Assembly (NCBI RefSeq): GCF_001425165.1
Contig: NZ_LMDU01000011.1
Location: 62,058-126,057, forward strand
Length of the DNA stretch: 64,000 nucleotides
Direction: 5' to 3'
Source: Pelomonas sp. Root405
Lineage (GTDB): Bacteria; Pseudomonadota; Gammaproteobacteria; Burkholderiales; Burkholderiaceae_C
The first letter of the stretch is position 1; each line of letters starts with the position of its first letter. Below, piece after piece: positions 9,344 to 18,042 of this stretch. The notes beneath the pieces were generated by a model. The model had not been told where the DNA came from and did not search any database. It saw nothing but the letters and a program-made list of their open reading frames with translations. The position numbers and the translations under genes were made by a program.

Positions 9344-9726
9344 ACGCCTGGCTCGTCGCCGCCGCAGCCCTGGTTTTTCTCACCGGCCTTGTGCATTCCT
9401 GGATGGGCGAGGTGAGGATCTTTCGGCACCTCCGCCGGGGTGGCATCGTGCCGACCTGCGGCGAACCGGCGCTGCGCGACTACCAGACGCGCATCGTTTG
9501 GGCGAGTTGGCACCTTGTGACGATCGGGGGCTGGGCGCAGGCAGCGTTGCTGATGTGGCTTGCACAGCCCGTCAATCGAGCGGCATCAGCCGGGCTGATC
9601 GAGGCGATCCTGGCCGCCGCGCTCGCAGCAGGCGCCGGCCTGGTGCTGTGGAGCAATCGCGGGCGCCACCTCGGCTGGGTCGCGCTGCTCCTGGCAGCAG
9701 CGTTCGTGCTGATGTCATCCCGCTGA
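9340..9726 (+). CDS. Small membrane protein coupled to P450
   Basis: This is a 128-aa hydrophobic protein with about four predicted membrane helices (near residues 1-20, 55-75, 82-103 and 108-125) and no domain I can name. Its ATG overlaps the P450 stop (ATGA), so the two are translated together. A role as partner or transporter for the P450 product is only a guess. Confidence 0.6.
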   Translation: MNAWLVAAAALVFLTGLVHSWMGEVRIFRHLRRGGIVPTCGEPALRDYQTRIVWASWHLVTIGGWAQAALLMWLAQPVNRAASAGLIEAILAAALAAGAGLVLWSNRGRHLGWVALLLAAAFVLMSSR

Positions 9727-9749
9727 GGCGGCAGGGCCGCTGTGCGAGG

Positions 9750-9995
9750 TCAGCGGTAGAAGGCCTCGACCGTGCCCTTGAGCTTGATGCACAACGGCCG
9801 GCCCTTGCGGTCCAGCGTCTTGCCGGCGGGCACCTTGACCCAGCCTTCGCTGATGCAGTATTCCTCGACGTCGTGGCGGTCCTTGCCGTTGAAGCGGATG
9901 CCGATGTCGTGCTCGAAGACGGCGGCGACATGGTGGGGGCTGCGCGGGTCGACGCTGAGGTGGTCGGGCAGTTCGGGGCGGGTAGCTTCGGACAT
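9750..9995 (-). CDS. DUF3297 family protein
   Basis: This 81-aa protein (MSEATRPELPDHLSVDPRSP...) matches the short DUF3297 family found widely in proteobacteria. It has conserved LSVDPRSPHH, IGIRFNG and VEEYCISEGWVKV blocks. Function is unknown. I chose the ATG at 9995 because the conserved family sequence begins there; the frame runs back to 10094 with unrelated residues. It converges on the P450-linked membrane gene and is divergent from the sigma factor gene. Confidence 0.8.
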   Translation of the reverse strand: MSEATRPELPDHLSVDPRSPHHVAAVFEHDIGIRFNGKDRHDVEEYCISEGWVKVPAGKTLDRKGRPLCIKLKGTVEAFYR

Positions 9996-10080
9996 GATGA
10001 TCGAGGGCGGTGAACCGGGGCCGGCATTGTCAGGGAAGCTGGGGGTTCCGCCGTGACGCGCTTGGCGCCAGCATGCACCC

Positions 10081-10615
10081 ATGACCGAGATCACCCAGCT
10101 GCTGACGGCCCTGGCCGGCGGCGACGCCGAGGCCCGCGACCGCCTCTACAGGCTGCTCTACCCCGAGCTCAAGCGCCTGGCGCGCAGCCACCTGGCCGGC
10201 CACGCGCCGATGACGCTGGAGCCGGCGGCGCTGATCCATGAGGTCTGGTTGAAGAGCAACGGGCGTGAAGCCGCGCTGCACCGCGCGCAGTTCTTCGCCC
10301 ACGCGAGCAAGGTGATGCGCAGCGTCATCGTCGACCATGTGCGCGAGCGCCACGCCGACAAGCGCGGCGGCGGCGCGCAGGTGACCTTGTCCACCACCGC
10401 GCTGGAGCAGTTGGCGCCGCCCGATGTGCTCAAGCTCGACGACGTGTTGCAGACGCTGGCGCGCGCCGACGGCCCGCGCCCACCAGGTGGTGGAGATGCG
10501 CTTCTTCGGCGGGCTGGAGCTGGAGGAGATCGCTGAAGTGCTGGGCGTGTCGGTGCCGACGATCAAGCGTGACTGGCGCAAGGCGCGCGCGTTCTTGTTC
10601 GACGCGTTGACATGA
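10081..10615 (+). pseudogene. ECF sigma factor (Ser/Thr-kinase-associated type), apparent 1-base frameshift
   Basis: The N-terminal part (from ATG 10081) is an ECF sigma-70 region 2 with YPELKRLARSHL and the kinase-linked sub-family hallmark MTLEPAALIHEVWLK. At about base 10471 the frame is lost. The region-4 helix-turn-helix ([20 protein letters not shown], then [15 protein letters not shown]) continues in the next frame to a TGA at 10615. Removing one G in the GACGGCC stretch restores a 177-aa protein of normal family length. This is either a sequencing indel, a real null allele or, less likely, programmed +1 shifting. The downstream Ser/Thr kinase is the usual partner of this sigma group. 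Confidence 0.85.
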
Positions 10616-10707
10616 GGCCCCTCGTCCGGTCTCGCCCTGCCGAACGCGGGCAAGCCCAGCCGGTCTTGCAGACCGCGCAGCCGACGGAGCGGCTGCTCTT
10701 CGGCAGG

Positions 10708-10788
10708 CACGACAAGTCCACAGGACTTGCCGTGTCCGGCCTCAGCCCCCAGGGGGACGGCGATGCTCGCGGCGTCGAGCCGCGAGCA
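10708..10788 (+). repeat. Structured spacer with two hairpins between sigma factor and kinase genes
   Basis: The 220-base gap between the sigma factor and kinase genes holds two strong inverted repeats. One is CAAGTCC-ACA-GGACTTG (10713-10729), extendable with a mismatch to 10708-10734. The other is TGCTCGCGGC-GTCGA-GCCGCGAGCA (10764-10788), a perfect 10-bp stem. A C5AG5 stretch lies between them. Neither is followed by a T-run. The segment may be a dispersed structured repeat, or an mRNA element that adjusts kinase expression relative to sigma factor. Confidence 0.5.
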
Positions 10789-10835
10789 CATCGCCCGACG
10801 GGCCGGCTTGGGAGCGGCCCGGCGCTCGGCCCGAA

Positions 10836-13394
10836 ATGAATACCGCCGACCGGGCCGGCGCCCTGGCCGCCTTCGATGACTGGCAGGACGCCACGCCCGC
10901 CGAACGCGAGGCCTTGCTGGCCGAGCTGCCGCCGGCGCAGCGCGAGCGGCTGGAGGCCCTCATCGAAGCCGACCGCGCGGCGGAAGCCGGCGGCTTCATG
11001 GACGCGCCCGCCCAGCTGCCGGACATCCCCGAGTTGGCTGGTCAGGTCCTGGGCGCCTGGACGCTGATCGCACCGCTGGGCAGCGGCGGCATGGGCGAGG
11101 TCTGGCGCGCCCGTCGCAGCGACGGCGCCCACCAGGGCGAGGCGGCCATCAAGCTGCTGCACAGCCCCTGGCGCGGCGAGTCGGCACAGGCACGCTTTCG
11201 CCGCGAGGGCGAGCTGCTGGCGCGGCTGAGCCACCCCAACATCGCGCAGCTGCTGGACATCGGCGAGGCGCTGATCGGCGCCGCGCGCACGCGCTACCTC
11301 GTGCTGGAGCTGGTGGAGGGCGAGCGCATCGACAGCTGGTGCAGCACGCGTCATCTGGTGGCGGCCGCGCGGCTGGCCCTCTTCCTGCAGGTCTGCGACG
11401 CCGTGGCGCATGCGCATGCCAAGCTGGTCGTACACCGAGACCTCAAGCCCGGCAACATCCTCGTGACGGGCACCGGTCAGGTGAAGCTGCTGGACTTCGG
11501 CGTGGCCAAGCTGCTGGCCGACGACACGGGGCCGGAATTGACGATGCAGGCTGCGGCCGGCCTGACGCCCGAGTACGCCGCGCCCGAGCAGCTGCGCGGC
11601 GAGCCGGTCAGCACGGCCACCGACGTGTTTGCGCTGGGCCGCCTGCTCTGCCTGCTGTTGACCGGCCAGCGCGAGCTTGGCCCAGCCTTGCGGGGCGAGC
11701 TGGGGCTGATCGTCGCCCGGGCGCTGAAGGACAGGCCCGATGAGCGCTATGCCGGGGCCAGTGCGCTGGCCGACGACGTGCGCCGCTATCTGGCCCATCA
11801 GCCCATCAGTGCCAGGCCCGACTCGCTGGCCTACCGCGGCGCCAAGTTCGCGCGGCGCTACCGGCTGCAGCTTGCGGCCCTCGGCCTGGTGCTGGCCAGC
11901 CTGCTCGCGGGCATGGCGGCCACCGCCTGGCAATGGCGCGAGGCCGCGCGCGAGGCCGAGCGCACGCGCCGTGTGCAAAGCGTGTTGACGGAGCTGCTCG
12001 GCGGGCTCAGCCCGGATGCATCGGGCAGCGCGACCGTGCCGATGATCGAGTTGCTTCGGCGCAGCTGGGCAGAGGCCAAGCGGCGGCTGGGCGATGACCC
12101 GGCGCTGCTGGCGGAAGTGGCGCGCCCGCTGGGGTTGCTGCTGGTGCAGAACGGCGACGTGGCGCAGGCCGGCGAGGCGCTGCAGATCAGCCGCGCGCAA
12201 GCCTTGCGGCAAGGCCGCAATGACACACCGGAGCAGCGGGAGGTGGCCTTCGAGCTGGCCACCGTGCTGCAACGGCAGGGCAATGCAGCGCAAGCCCAGG
12301 CCTTGCTGCGTGGCCTGGTGGCATCGCAGATCGACGAGGTCGCGCTGTTCGCACGGGCCGGCCTGGGCGAGATGGCGCTGGAAGCGGGCCAGCTTGCGGA
12401 GGCCCGCACGCAGCTCATGCAGGCCGCCAATGCCGCGCTGGCGCGCCATTCCGCGCAGCACCGCAGCTACATCAAGTCCGCCGACCTGTTGGCCGCCGTG
12501 GCGCGTGCCGAAGGCCGGTGGGACGAGGCCCGCCAGTGGTTTGCGGCGGTCGCTGCAGCCACCGGGTCGGCGCGCCCCGTCGACGCGGCGCTGGCCCGGC
12601 TGTCGATGGCGACGCTGGAAGTGGAGCTGGGCTGCTATGCCCAGGCCGTGCCACTGCTGAGCGAAGCGGTGGGCGAACTGGCACGCGTTCTCGGCCCCGG
12701 TCACACGCAGACCCTCTACGCCCGCGCCTGGTGGGCCACCGCCTTGTTCGACCATGGCCAGCCCGAGGCCGCATTGGCCCAAGCCCGGCGGGCCCTGGCG
12801 GACGCGCACGAGGCGGTCGATGCGGACATGCGCCCGCTGCTCGGCCTGACGCTGGCGCGGCTGGAGCTTCGTTCGGGCCGGCTCGCGCAGGCCGAACCCC
12901 GCCTGCGCGACGCTTGGGCGCATTTCTCGCCGTCAGAAGGCTCGACGCTGGCCTGGCGCGCGCAGGTGTTCCTGGGCGAGGTCGAACTGCGCCGCGGCCG
13001 GCCGCAGCCGGCACTGGCCTGGCTCGGCGCGGCCCAGGCCAGCGGTGCCGCCGGCCCGGCAGACCGCTGGCTGGGATTGGCCCTGCTGGGCATCGCGCAT
13101 CTCGACCTGGGCGCGGCAGACCTCGGCCTGAAGGCCTTGGCGGAGGCCGAAGTGGCGGCGGACCAGGGGCTGCCGCCCGGTCACCCGGATGGTGTGCGGA
13201 CACAGGCCCTGGCCGCCGTGGCCGCGTGGGTGGCCGACCCGGCGTCCAAGCCCCGAGCCCAGGCCGCGCTGGCGCGCTACGGGCAGGCGCTGGACACTCG
13301 CGCGGATGCGGCGCAGGTCCGCGCCGAACTGCGTTCGCTGGCTTCTTCTGCGCGCCCGCCCCGGGCGGCTCTTCCTGCGCTGCTGCGCTATTGA
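10836..13394 (+). CDS. Transmembrane Ser/Thr protein kinase with C-terminal TPR-like region
   Basis: This is an 852-aa Hanks-type kinase. After about 70 N-terminal residues comes the kinase domain: glycine loop LGSGGMGEVW (81-90), ATP Lys in AIKLL (Lys106), HRDLKPGN with catalytic Asp202, DFGVAK (Asp220) and PEYAAPEQL. One membrane helix lies at about 345-366. The remaining 480 residues are Ala/Leu-rich helical repeats that look like tetratricopeptides and should be periplasmic if the kinase is cytoplasmic. The gene follows an ECF sigma factor gene of the type usually paired with such kinases. Its ATG lies 220 bases downstream of the sigma stop. Confidence 0.92.
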   Translation: MNTADRAGALAAFDDWQDATPAEREALLAELPPAQRERLEALIEADRAAEAGGFMDAPAQLPDIPELAGQVLGAWTLIAPLGSGGMGEVWRARRSDGAHQGEAAIKLLHSPWRGESAQARFRREGELLARLSHPNIAQLLDIGEALIGAARTRYLVLELVEGERIDSWCSTRHLVAAARLALFLQVCDAVAHAHAKLVVHRDLKPGNILVTGTGQVKLLDFGVAKLLADDTGPELTMQAAAGLTPEYAAPEQLRGEPVSTATDVFALGRLLCLLLTGQRELGPALRGELGLIVARALKDRPDERYAGASALADDVRRYLAHQPISARPDSLAYRGAKFARRYRLQLAALGLVLASLLAGMAATAWQWREAAREAERTRRVQSVLTELLGGLSPDASGSATVPMIELLRRSWAEAKRRLGDDPALLAEVARPLGLLLVQNGDVAQAGEALQISRAQALRQGRNDTPEQREVAFELATVLQRQGNAAQAQALLRGLVASQIDEVALFARAGLGEMALEAGQLAEARTQLMQAANAALARHSAQHRSYIKSADLLAAVARAEGRWDEARQWFAAVAAATGSARPVDAALARLSMATLEVELGCYAQAVPLLSEAVGELARVLGPGHTQTLYARAWWATALFDHGQPEAALAQARRALADAHEAVDADMRPLLGLTLARLELRSGRLAQAEPRLRDAWAHFSPSEGSTLAWRAQVFLGEVELRRGRPQPALAWLGAAQASGAAGPADRWLGLALLGIAHLDLGAADLGLKALAEAEVAADQGLPPGHPDGVRTQALAAVAAWVADPASKPRAQAALARYGQALDTRADAAQVRAELRSLASSARPPRAALPALLRY

Positions 13395-13404
13395 AAGGAC
13401 TCCC

Positions 13405-13710
13405 ATGCGCCGATTCACCGCGTTTCCGCTGAGCTTGCTGCTCTGCGTCGGCACGGCCGCCCTGGCCGCAGACACCACCCCACAATCCGCCGGCACGGGT
13501 GGGAACAAGGTCATCAAGGCGCCCCCCGCCGCGAGCGCCACGAACACGGGCAGCGCCGGCACGGGCGCCGTGCCGAAGGCCGGCGGCAGCGGCGGCGGTG
13601 TCGGCAGCAACAAGGGCACCAGCGGCCAGCAGATCGGCCCGAAGAAGCCGCCCAAGTGCCCGGATCCCAACGAGACCGTCTGCCCGGTCGTCGCCGCGCC
13701 GGTCAAGTAG
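13405..13710 (+). CDS. Small secreted Gly/Ser/Pro-rich protein
   Basis: This 101-aa protein has a clear signal peptide (MRRFTAFPLSLLLCVG... to AALA, about residue 22) and a low-complexity mature part rich in Gly, Ser, Thr and Lys. It ends in a short Cys pair (KCPDPNETVC). An AAGGA ribosome site precedes the ATG, and the gene begins 11 bases after the kinase stop, so it belongs to the sigma-kinase unit. I recognise no family. Confidence 0.7.
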   Translation: MRRFTAFPLSLLLCVGTAALAADTTPQSAGTGGNKVIKAPPAASATNTGSAGTGAVPKAGGSGGGVGSNKGTSGQQIGPKKPPKCPDPNETVCPVVAAPVK

Positions 13711-13732
13711 ACCGTTGCCGCGCAACTAAAAA

Positions 13733-13768
13733 GATGAGGGTCTTCGTCTCGGCGACGAAGCCCTCATC
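13733..13768 (-). terminator. Rho-independent terminator after the first TonB-dependent receptor
   Basis: GATGAGGG-T-CTTCGTC pairs with GACGAAG-CCCTCATC around a TCGGC loop, giving 15 pairs and one bulged base. On the minus strand it is followed directly by TTTTTAG, so it is a textbook terminator for the receptor gene that ends at 13816. On the plus strand it may also stop transcription from the sigma-kinase unit. Confidence 0.88.
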
Positions 13769-13815
13769 GAACCACCCGCGGGCCACACCCGGACCGCCGG
13801 CGGAGACACACGGGG

Positions 13816-16800
13816 TCAGAAGCTGGCGCGCAGGCCGATCTGGTAGGTGCGGCCCGGCTCGTAGATCGCGTACGGCGCGTTGGCGAACTGGAAGTTGGTG
13901 CGCTGCGAGCTGCGGGTGACGTTGAAGACGTCAAAGGTCGCTTGCAGATCCCGCTTGGCGCCGAAGACCGGTCCGAGCAGTTCGCCGAGGTTCAGGCGTG
14001 ACGTGAAGTCCACCTGGTCGTAGTCCTGCCCGAAGAACGCGGCAGCCGTGATGCCGTTCTGGCCGGCGCCGCTCGACTGCGATCCCTTGGTGAAGGTCTT
14101 GGTCACGCGGAAGCCGCCGAACCGGCCCTCGTAGTAGGCGGCGAGGTTGTAGGTGTAGGGCGGCACGCCGGTGGCCACATTGGCACCGGACTGCTTGACC
14201 TTGGTGTAGTTGGCGCTGACGCCGAAGCCCTTCAGATAGGACGTCAGCAAGTCCAGCGGCTGCTGCACGGTCAGCTCCAGGCCCTTGATCTGAAGCTCAT
14301 CGGCCGTGTTCTGCGTCTGCGTCAGCGTGACGCCCAGCGCGTTGATCGCGGCCAGCTGGGCAGCGCCCGGCACTGCCGCCAGGTCGGCGGGCACCGGCAG
14401 GCCGGCGCGCGTGTAGAGACCGGCCTTCTGCGTGTCCGTCAGTCCGCCCTGGGTCCAGTTGACGCCGTAGGTGTTGAGGTCGGCGAAGGACACGTTCAGG
14501 GTGCGGTTGGCCGTGAAGCCCTGAATGCCCTTCTTGAACCAGGCCAGCGCGACATAGCCCTCGCGACCGGTGTACCACTCGATGCCGAGGTCCGTATTCT
14601 TGGACTCGTACGGCTGGAGGTCGGGGTTGGTGAGCTGGCCGTTCTGCGCCGCCGGGTCGGTGAAGCTGAGCGCCAGCGCGCGCAGCTGCGTGGGGTCGGC
14701 ACGCGTGATGGTCTTGGACAACGATGCGCGGGCCAGCACGTTCGGGCGGAGGCTGTAGACCAGGCTGCCCGACGGCAGGAAGTTGCTGTAGGTCGTTGTC
14801 GTCAGGCTCTCCACGACGCGTGCAGGGAATCGGCCGCCGTCGGCCAGGTTCTGCGCGGCGTTGCGCGGATCAGCCGGCTGGGTGAGCGAGGCGAAGGTCT
14901 GCTCGGTCGTCGCGTAGCGTGCGCCGGCGTTGTAGCGCAGCGTGTTGCCGAGCACGGTCGCTTCGCCATTGACCTCGGTGAAGATCGAAGACACCTTCTC
15001 CTGGAAGAAGCCGGGCGCGACGTTGTTGTTGGAATTGGCGGTGCCGAAGGTGGCCGCGTCGCGGGCGGTCTGATAGCCGGAGTCCTTCGCGAAGCGCGCC
15101 CAGTCCAGCGTGACGAAGCCGTTCGATGTCGGCTTCAGGTAGCCCGGAATGGCCGAGTTGGGAATCGTCGAGCCCAGGAACTGCAGCGACGCAGGCGATG
15201 CGCCCGCCGTGAAGCCCGTGCCATAGCCGGGGTAGGTGCCGGCCGCGGGGCCCGCCGCGCCAGCGCCGTTGCAGGGCCCCGGATTGACGGTGTTGGGACC
15301 AGGCAGGAACACGTTGACGTTGCGGCGGCAGGCGATGTTCTCCCAATAGCCGCTGTTGTCGAGCGTGTTGATGCGGCGCGAGACGGTGTCGTGCGCACCG
15401 CCGAACTTGACTTCGAAGAGGTCGGCATCGATGTCGATGCTGCCGCGCAGGCCGGACGTGCGGATGGCGCGGAGTTCGTCCTGCTGGTTCAGGCGGCCAC
15501 CGTTCCAGCCGAAGGCGCTGGGCGTGTTGAGCAGGTTGGCGTTGCCGTCAGGGCTGATGGCCGTGAGCTTGGGCACGCCCCTGGTGTTGTCGTACTCGGT
15601 CGTCAGTCCCGAGCCGAGGACCGTCTGGAGCAGCACCGTGGGCGACTGGCGCTGGAAGTCGCTGCGGGTCTTGTTGGCCTGCACGTCCACGCTGATCGCA
15701 TCGGTGATTTTCAGGTTGATGCCGGGGTTGACGCTGTGGAAGGTGGTCTCTTCCGTGTAGGGCCGGTACTCCAGGAAGTACTGCGCGTTGGCGAACGTAC
15801 CCTTGGTGACGACGCAGCCATTGGCGCAGTCGCTGCGGTCCACGGTCATGTTGACGGGGATGGCCGAGCCGTTGCGGCCCACCCAGTTGATGTCCACGCG
15901 CTCGAACTGGTTCTTCTTCTTGCCGTAGATGGTGTCGACGAACATCTTCACCGAGCTGTTCGGCCGTGCCTCCAGCGACAGGATGGCGTTCTGGCGGTCA
16001 CGGCTGCCCTCGGAGACCATGGCCCGGCCCAGCCGAGGAATGATGGCGTTGTCGAGCTGCTGCGTCGTCAGGCCGGGGTTACGGGCCAGCAGGTAGGCCT
16101 CGTCGATGGTGGCACCGGCGGTCAGCCCGTTGCCGGCGTTGGCCGGCACGGTGCCGGGGATGGTCCAGTTGCCGCCGCCGGTGCTGTTGCGTGCCGAACC
16201 GAGGCTGGCGCCCTGGGTGGCCGACAGGTTGGCATTGGTCCAGCCGATGGACTCGAAGCCGGTGGTCTTGACCTTGTTGGTCGACCAGGCCACGCCGGCC
16301 AGCACGCCGAAGGTGTTGTCCCAGGTGTTGCTGACCAGCAGTGAGCCGCGGTTGCCGTACTTGTCGGCTTGCTCGTTCTTGGTACCGGTCAGCGTGAAGG
16401 CCGTGCGGAAGCCCTTGCGGTCGAACGGGCGGGCGCTGCGCATGTCGACGATGCCGGCCGCGCCGCCTTCCAGCAGCGAGGCCGTCGGGCTCTTGATGAC
16501 GCTGACGCGGCTGAACAGTTCGCCGGGCAGGAAGTCCATGTCGACTTCACGGTTGGCGCTGCCGGTGTCGGTGCGGCCCGTGGAGGCGGAAGCGACGGGC
16601 GCGCCGTTGAGCAGGATGCGGGTGAAATTGGTGCCCAGGCCGCGGATCTGGATCTGCAGGCCTTCACCGGTGATCTCGCGCGTCATCGTCACGCCGGGGA
16701 TGCGCGAGATGGATTCGGCGATGTTGCTGTCGGGGAACTTGCCCATGTCCTCGGCGCTGATCGAGTCGGTGAAGCCGATGGCGTTCTTCTTGGCATTGAC

Positions 16801-16986
16801 CGAGCTTTCCAGCGAGGCGCGGATGCCGGTCACGACGACGGTATCGAGCTTCTGTTGGTCCGCCGTGGGCGCCGTGGGCGCCGCGGTCTGCGCATAGGCC
16901 TGGGCGATCAGGCCCGCCAACAGGGTCGTGCCGACGGCCAGGCGCTGAGAGGCGCGGCGCGTCGGTCGCATGAAGGATTTGCTCAT
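13816..16986 (-). CDS. TonB-dependent outer-membrane receptor (oligosaccharide type)
   Basis: This 1056-aa receptor carries a signal peptide (cleavage near residue 33 after AQA), then LDTVVVTGIRASLESSVNAK, which is the TonB box and start of the plug in receptors of the Caulobacter/Xanthomonas oligosaccharide class. The plug continues with a GLGTNFTRILLNG segment, and the beta-barrel ends in a terminal Phe (YQIGLRASF). It probably imports xylo-oligosaccharides across the outer membrane. A TGGTAGCGC operator lies 68 bases upstream of the ATG and a strong terminator follows the gene, so it forms its own transcription unit. No SusD-like partner is present. The precise ligand is inferred from context. 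Confidence 0.93.
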   Translation of the reverse strand: MSKSFMRPTRRASQRLAVGTTLLAGLIAQAYAQTAAPTAPTADQQKLDTVVVTGIRASLESSVNAKKNAIGFTDSISAEDMGKFPDSNIAESISRIPGVTMTREITGEGLQIQIRGLGTNFTRILLNGAPVASASTGRTDTGSANREVDMDFLPGELFSRVSVIKSPTASLLEGGAAGIVDMRSARPFDRKGFRTAFTLTGTKNEQADKYGNRGSLLVSNTWDNTFGVLAGVAWSTNKVKTTGFESIGWTNANLSATQGASLGSARNSTGGGNWTIPGTVPANAGNGLTAGATIDEAYLLARNPGLTTQQLDNAIIPRLGRAMVSEGSRDRQNAILSLEARPNSSVKMFVDTIYGKKKNQFERVDINWVGRNGSAIPVNMTVDRSDCANGCVVTKGTFANAQYFLEYRPYTEETTFHSVNPGINLKITDAISVDVQANKTRSDFQRQSPTVLLQTVLGSGLTTEYDNTRGVPKLTAISPDGNANLLNTPSAFGWNGGRLNQQDELRAIRTSGLRGSIDIDADLFEVKFGGAHDTVSRRINTLDNSGYWENIACRRNVNVFLPGPNTVNPGPCNGAGAAGPAAGTYPGYGTGFTAGASPASLQFLGSTIPNSAIPGYLKPTSNGFVTLDWARFAKDSGYQTARDAATFGTANSNNNVAPGFFQEKVSSIFTEVNGEATVLGNTLRYNAGARYATTEQTFASLTQPADPRNAAQNLADGGRFPARVVESLTTTTYSNFLPSGSLVYSLRPNVLARASLSKTITRADPTQLRALALSFTDPAAQNGQLTNPDLQPYESKNTDLGIEWYTGREGYVALAWFKKGIQGFTANRTLNVSFADLNTYGVNWTQGGLTDTQKAGLYTRAGLPVPADLAAVPGAAQLAAINALGVTLTQTQNTADELQIKGLELTVQQPLDLLTSYLKGFGVSANYTKVKQSGANVATGVPPYTYNLAAYYEGRFGGFRVTKTFTKGSQSSGAGQNGITAAAFFGQDYDQVDFTSRLNLGELLGPVFGAKRDLQATFDVFNVTRSSQRTNFQFANAPYAIYEPGRTYQIGLRASF

Positions 16987-17053
16987 GGGGTCTCCGTATG
17001 GTTCTGTGATCCGGCGTTGAACCGGTAGGCAAAGCAGTGCACTCCCACAAAAA

Positions 17054-17067
17054 TGGTAGCGCGCACA
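17054..17067 (-). promoter_or_regulatory. LacI-type operator (xyl-box-like) before TonB receptor
   Basis: TGGTAGCGCGCACA matches 12 of 14 bases of the xylan-regulon box TGGTAGCGCTAACA, as I remember it from other proteobacteria. It sits 68 bases upstream of the receptor start codon in the minus-strand promoter region. The same motif recurs in front of most xylan genes here. Confidence 0.75.
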
Positions 17068-17278
17068 TTTTGAATTTACGGCCGGAGCAACCCCTCGTCA
17101 ACGAGGGTGTGTACTAATGTATTAGTGGCTGATCGAAATCAAAGTGAGCTGGGTATTGCCAGTTGCCCGCTGTTTCGATAGCGCTCTCAGACATCACTTG
17201 CCGGCGTTGACACCCATGCCCGTGCCGGGGGCGTTGCGGCCAAGATGACAATGCCGCGGCTACGACCTTCGACCCGAG

Positions 17279-17959
17279 ATGAACTTCACGCTAGATCCCA
17301 CCCGCCATGCGGCGCCGCAGGTTGTCGAAGCGCTGCGTGCCGCCATCATTTCGCTGGAGTTGGCGCCCGGCAGCTCGCTCGACCGTGCTGAGCTGGCGCA
17401 GCGGTTCGGGGTCAGCCAGACGCCCGTGCGTGACGCCCTGATCCGGCTTGCCGAGGAAGGGCTGGTCCTGATCCGGGCGCAGTACACGACGCAGGTCACC
17501 CGGATCGACGTGCCGGCCGCCCGCGAAGCGCATTTCCTGCGCCGCTCCATCGAGATCGAGATCGCCCGCCTGCTCGCCCTGTCGCATGACCGCGTGGTGA
17601 TCGACGAGCTGCGCGGCCAGCTGTCACGCCAGGAGGAGCTGGCTGCGAAGAAGGATTTCCTCGGCTTCATCGCGGCGGACAAGGAATTCCACCGGCTGAT
17701 GTATGTGGCAGCCGGGCTGCCGCGGCTCTGGTCGGTGGTCGTGCGCATGTCGGGCCATGTCGACCGCCTGCGCCTGCTGCACATCCCCACGGTGGGCAAG
17801 ACCGAGTCGATCATGGGTGCGCACCAGGCCATCCTTGACGCCATCGAGGCGCGTGACATCGAGGCCGCGCAGCATGCGGTGCGAGACCACCTGTCAGGCA
17901 CCCTGGCCTCGGTCGACGAGATCCAGCAGCGCTATCCCGAGTACCTGATCATTTCCTGA
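17279..17959 (+). CDS. GntR-family regulator, FadR/FCD subfamily
   Basis: This is a 226-aa regulator with an N-terminal winged helix-turn-helix (AELAQRFGVSQTPVRDALIR, about residues 37-56) and a C-terminal FCD ligand domain of helices with metal-binding-type His residues (EFHRLMY, GAHQAIL, RDHLSG). FCD regulators often sense sugar acids or other small organic acids. It lies directly before the 2-keto-3-deoxy-sugar-acid dehydratase gene in the same direction and is a good candidate for controlling the sugar-acid pair. The ATG at 17279 starts MNFTLDPTRHA. The effector is not known. Confidence 0.88.
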   Translation: MNFTLDPTRHAAPQVVEALRAAIISLELAPGSSLDRAELAQRFGVSQTPVRDALIRLAEEGLVLIRAQYTTQVTRIDVPAAREAHFLRRSIEIEIARLLALSHDRVVIDELRGQLSRQEELAAKKDFLGFIAADKEFHRLMYVAAGLPRLWSVVVRMSGHVDRLRLLHIPTVGKTESIMGAHQAILDAIEARDIEAAQHAVRDHLSGTLASVDEIQQRYPEYLIIS

Positions 17960-18001
17960 GCCGGCGCCCGGACACAGCGGGCTTTGGCTTGGCGGCACCG
18001 C

Positions 18002-18015
18002 AGGTAGCGCTCACA
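18002..18015 (+). promoter_or_regulatory. LacI-type operator before the sugar-acid genes
   Basis: AGGTAGCGCTCACA matches 12 of 14 bases of the shared box and lies 28 bases before the ATG of the FAH-family dehydratase, in the 83-base gap after the GntR gene. Its position would let the LacI regulator control the two sugar-acid genes independently of the GntR gene. Confidence 0.7.
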
Positions 18016-18042
18016 ATTTGGGCTCGCACCTGCCGACCCGCC

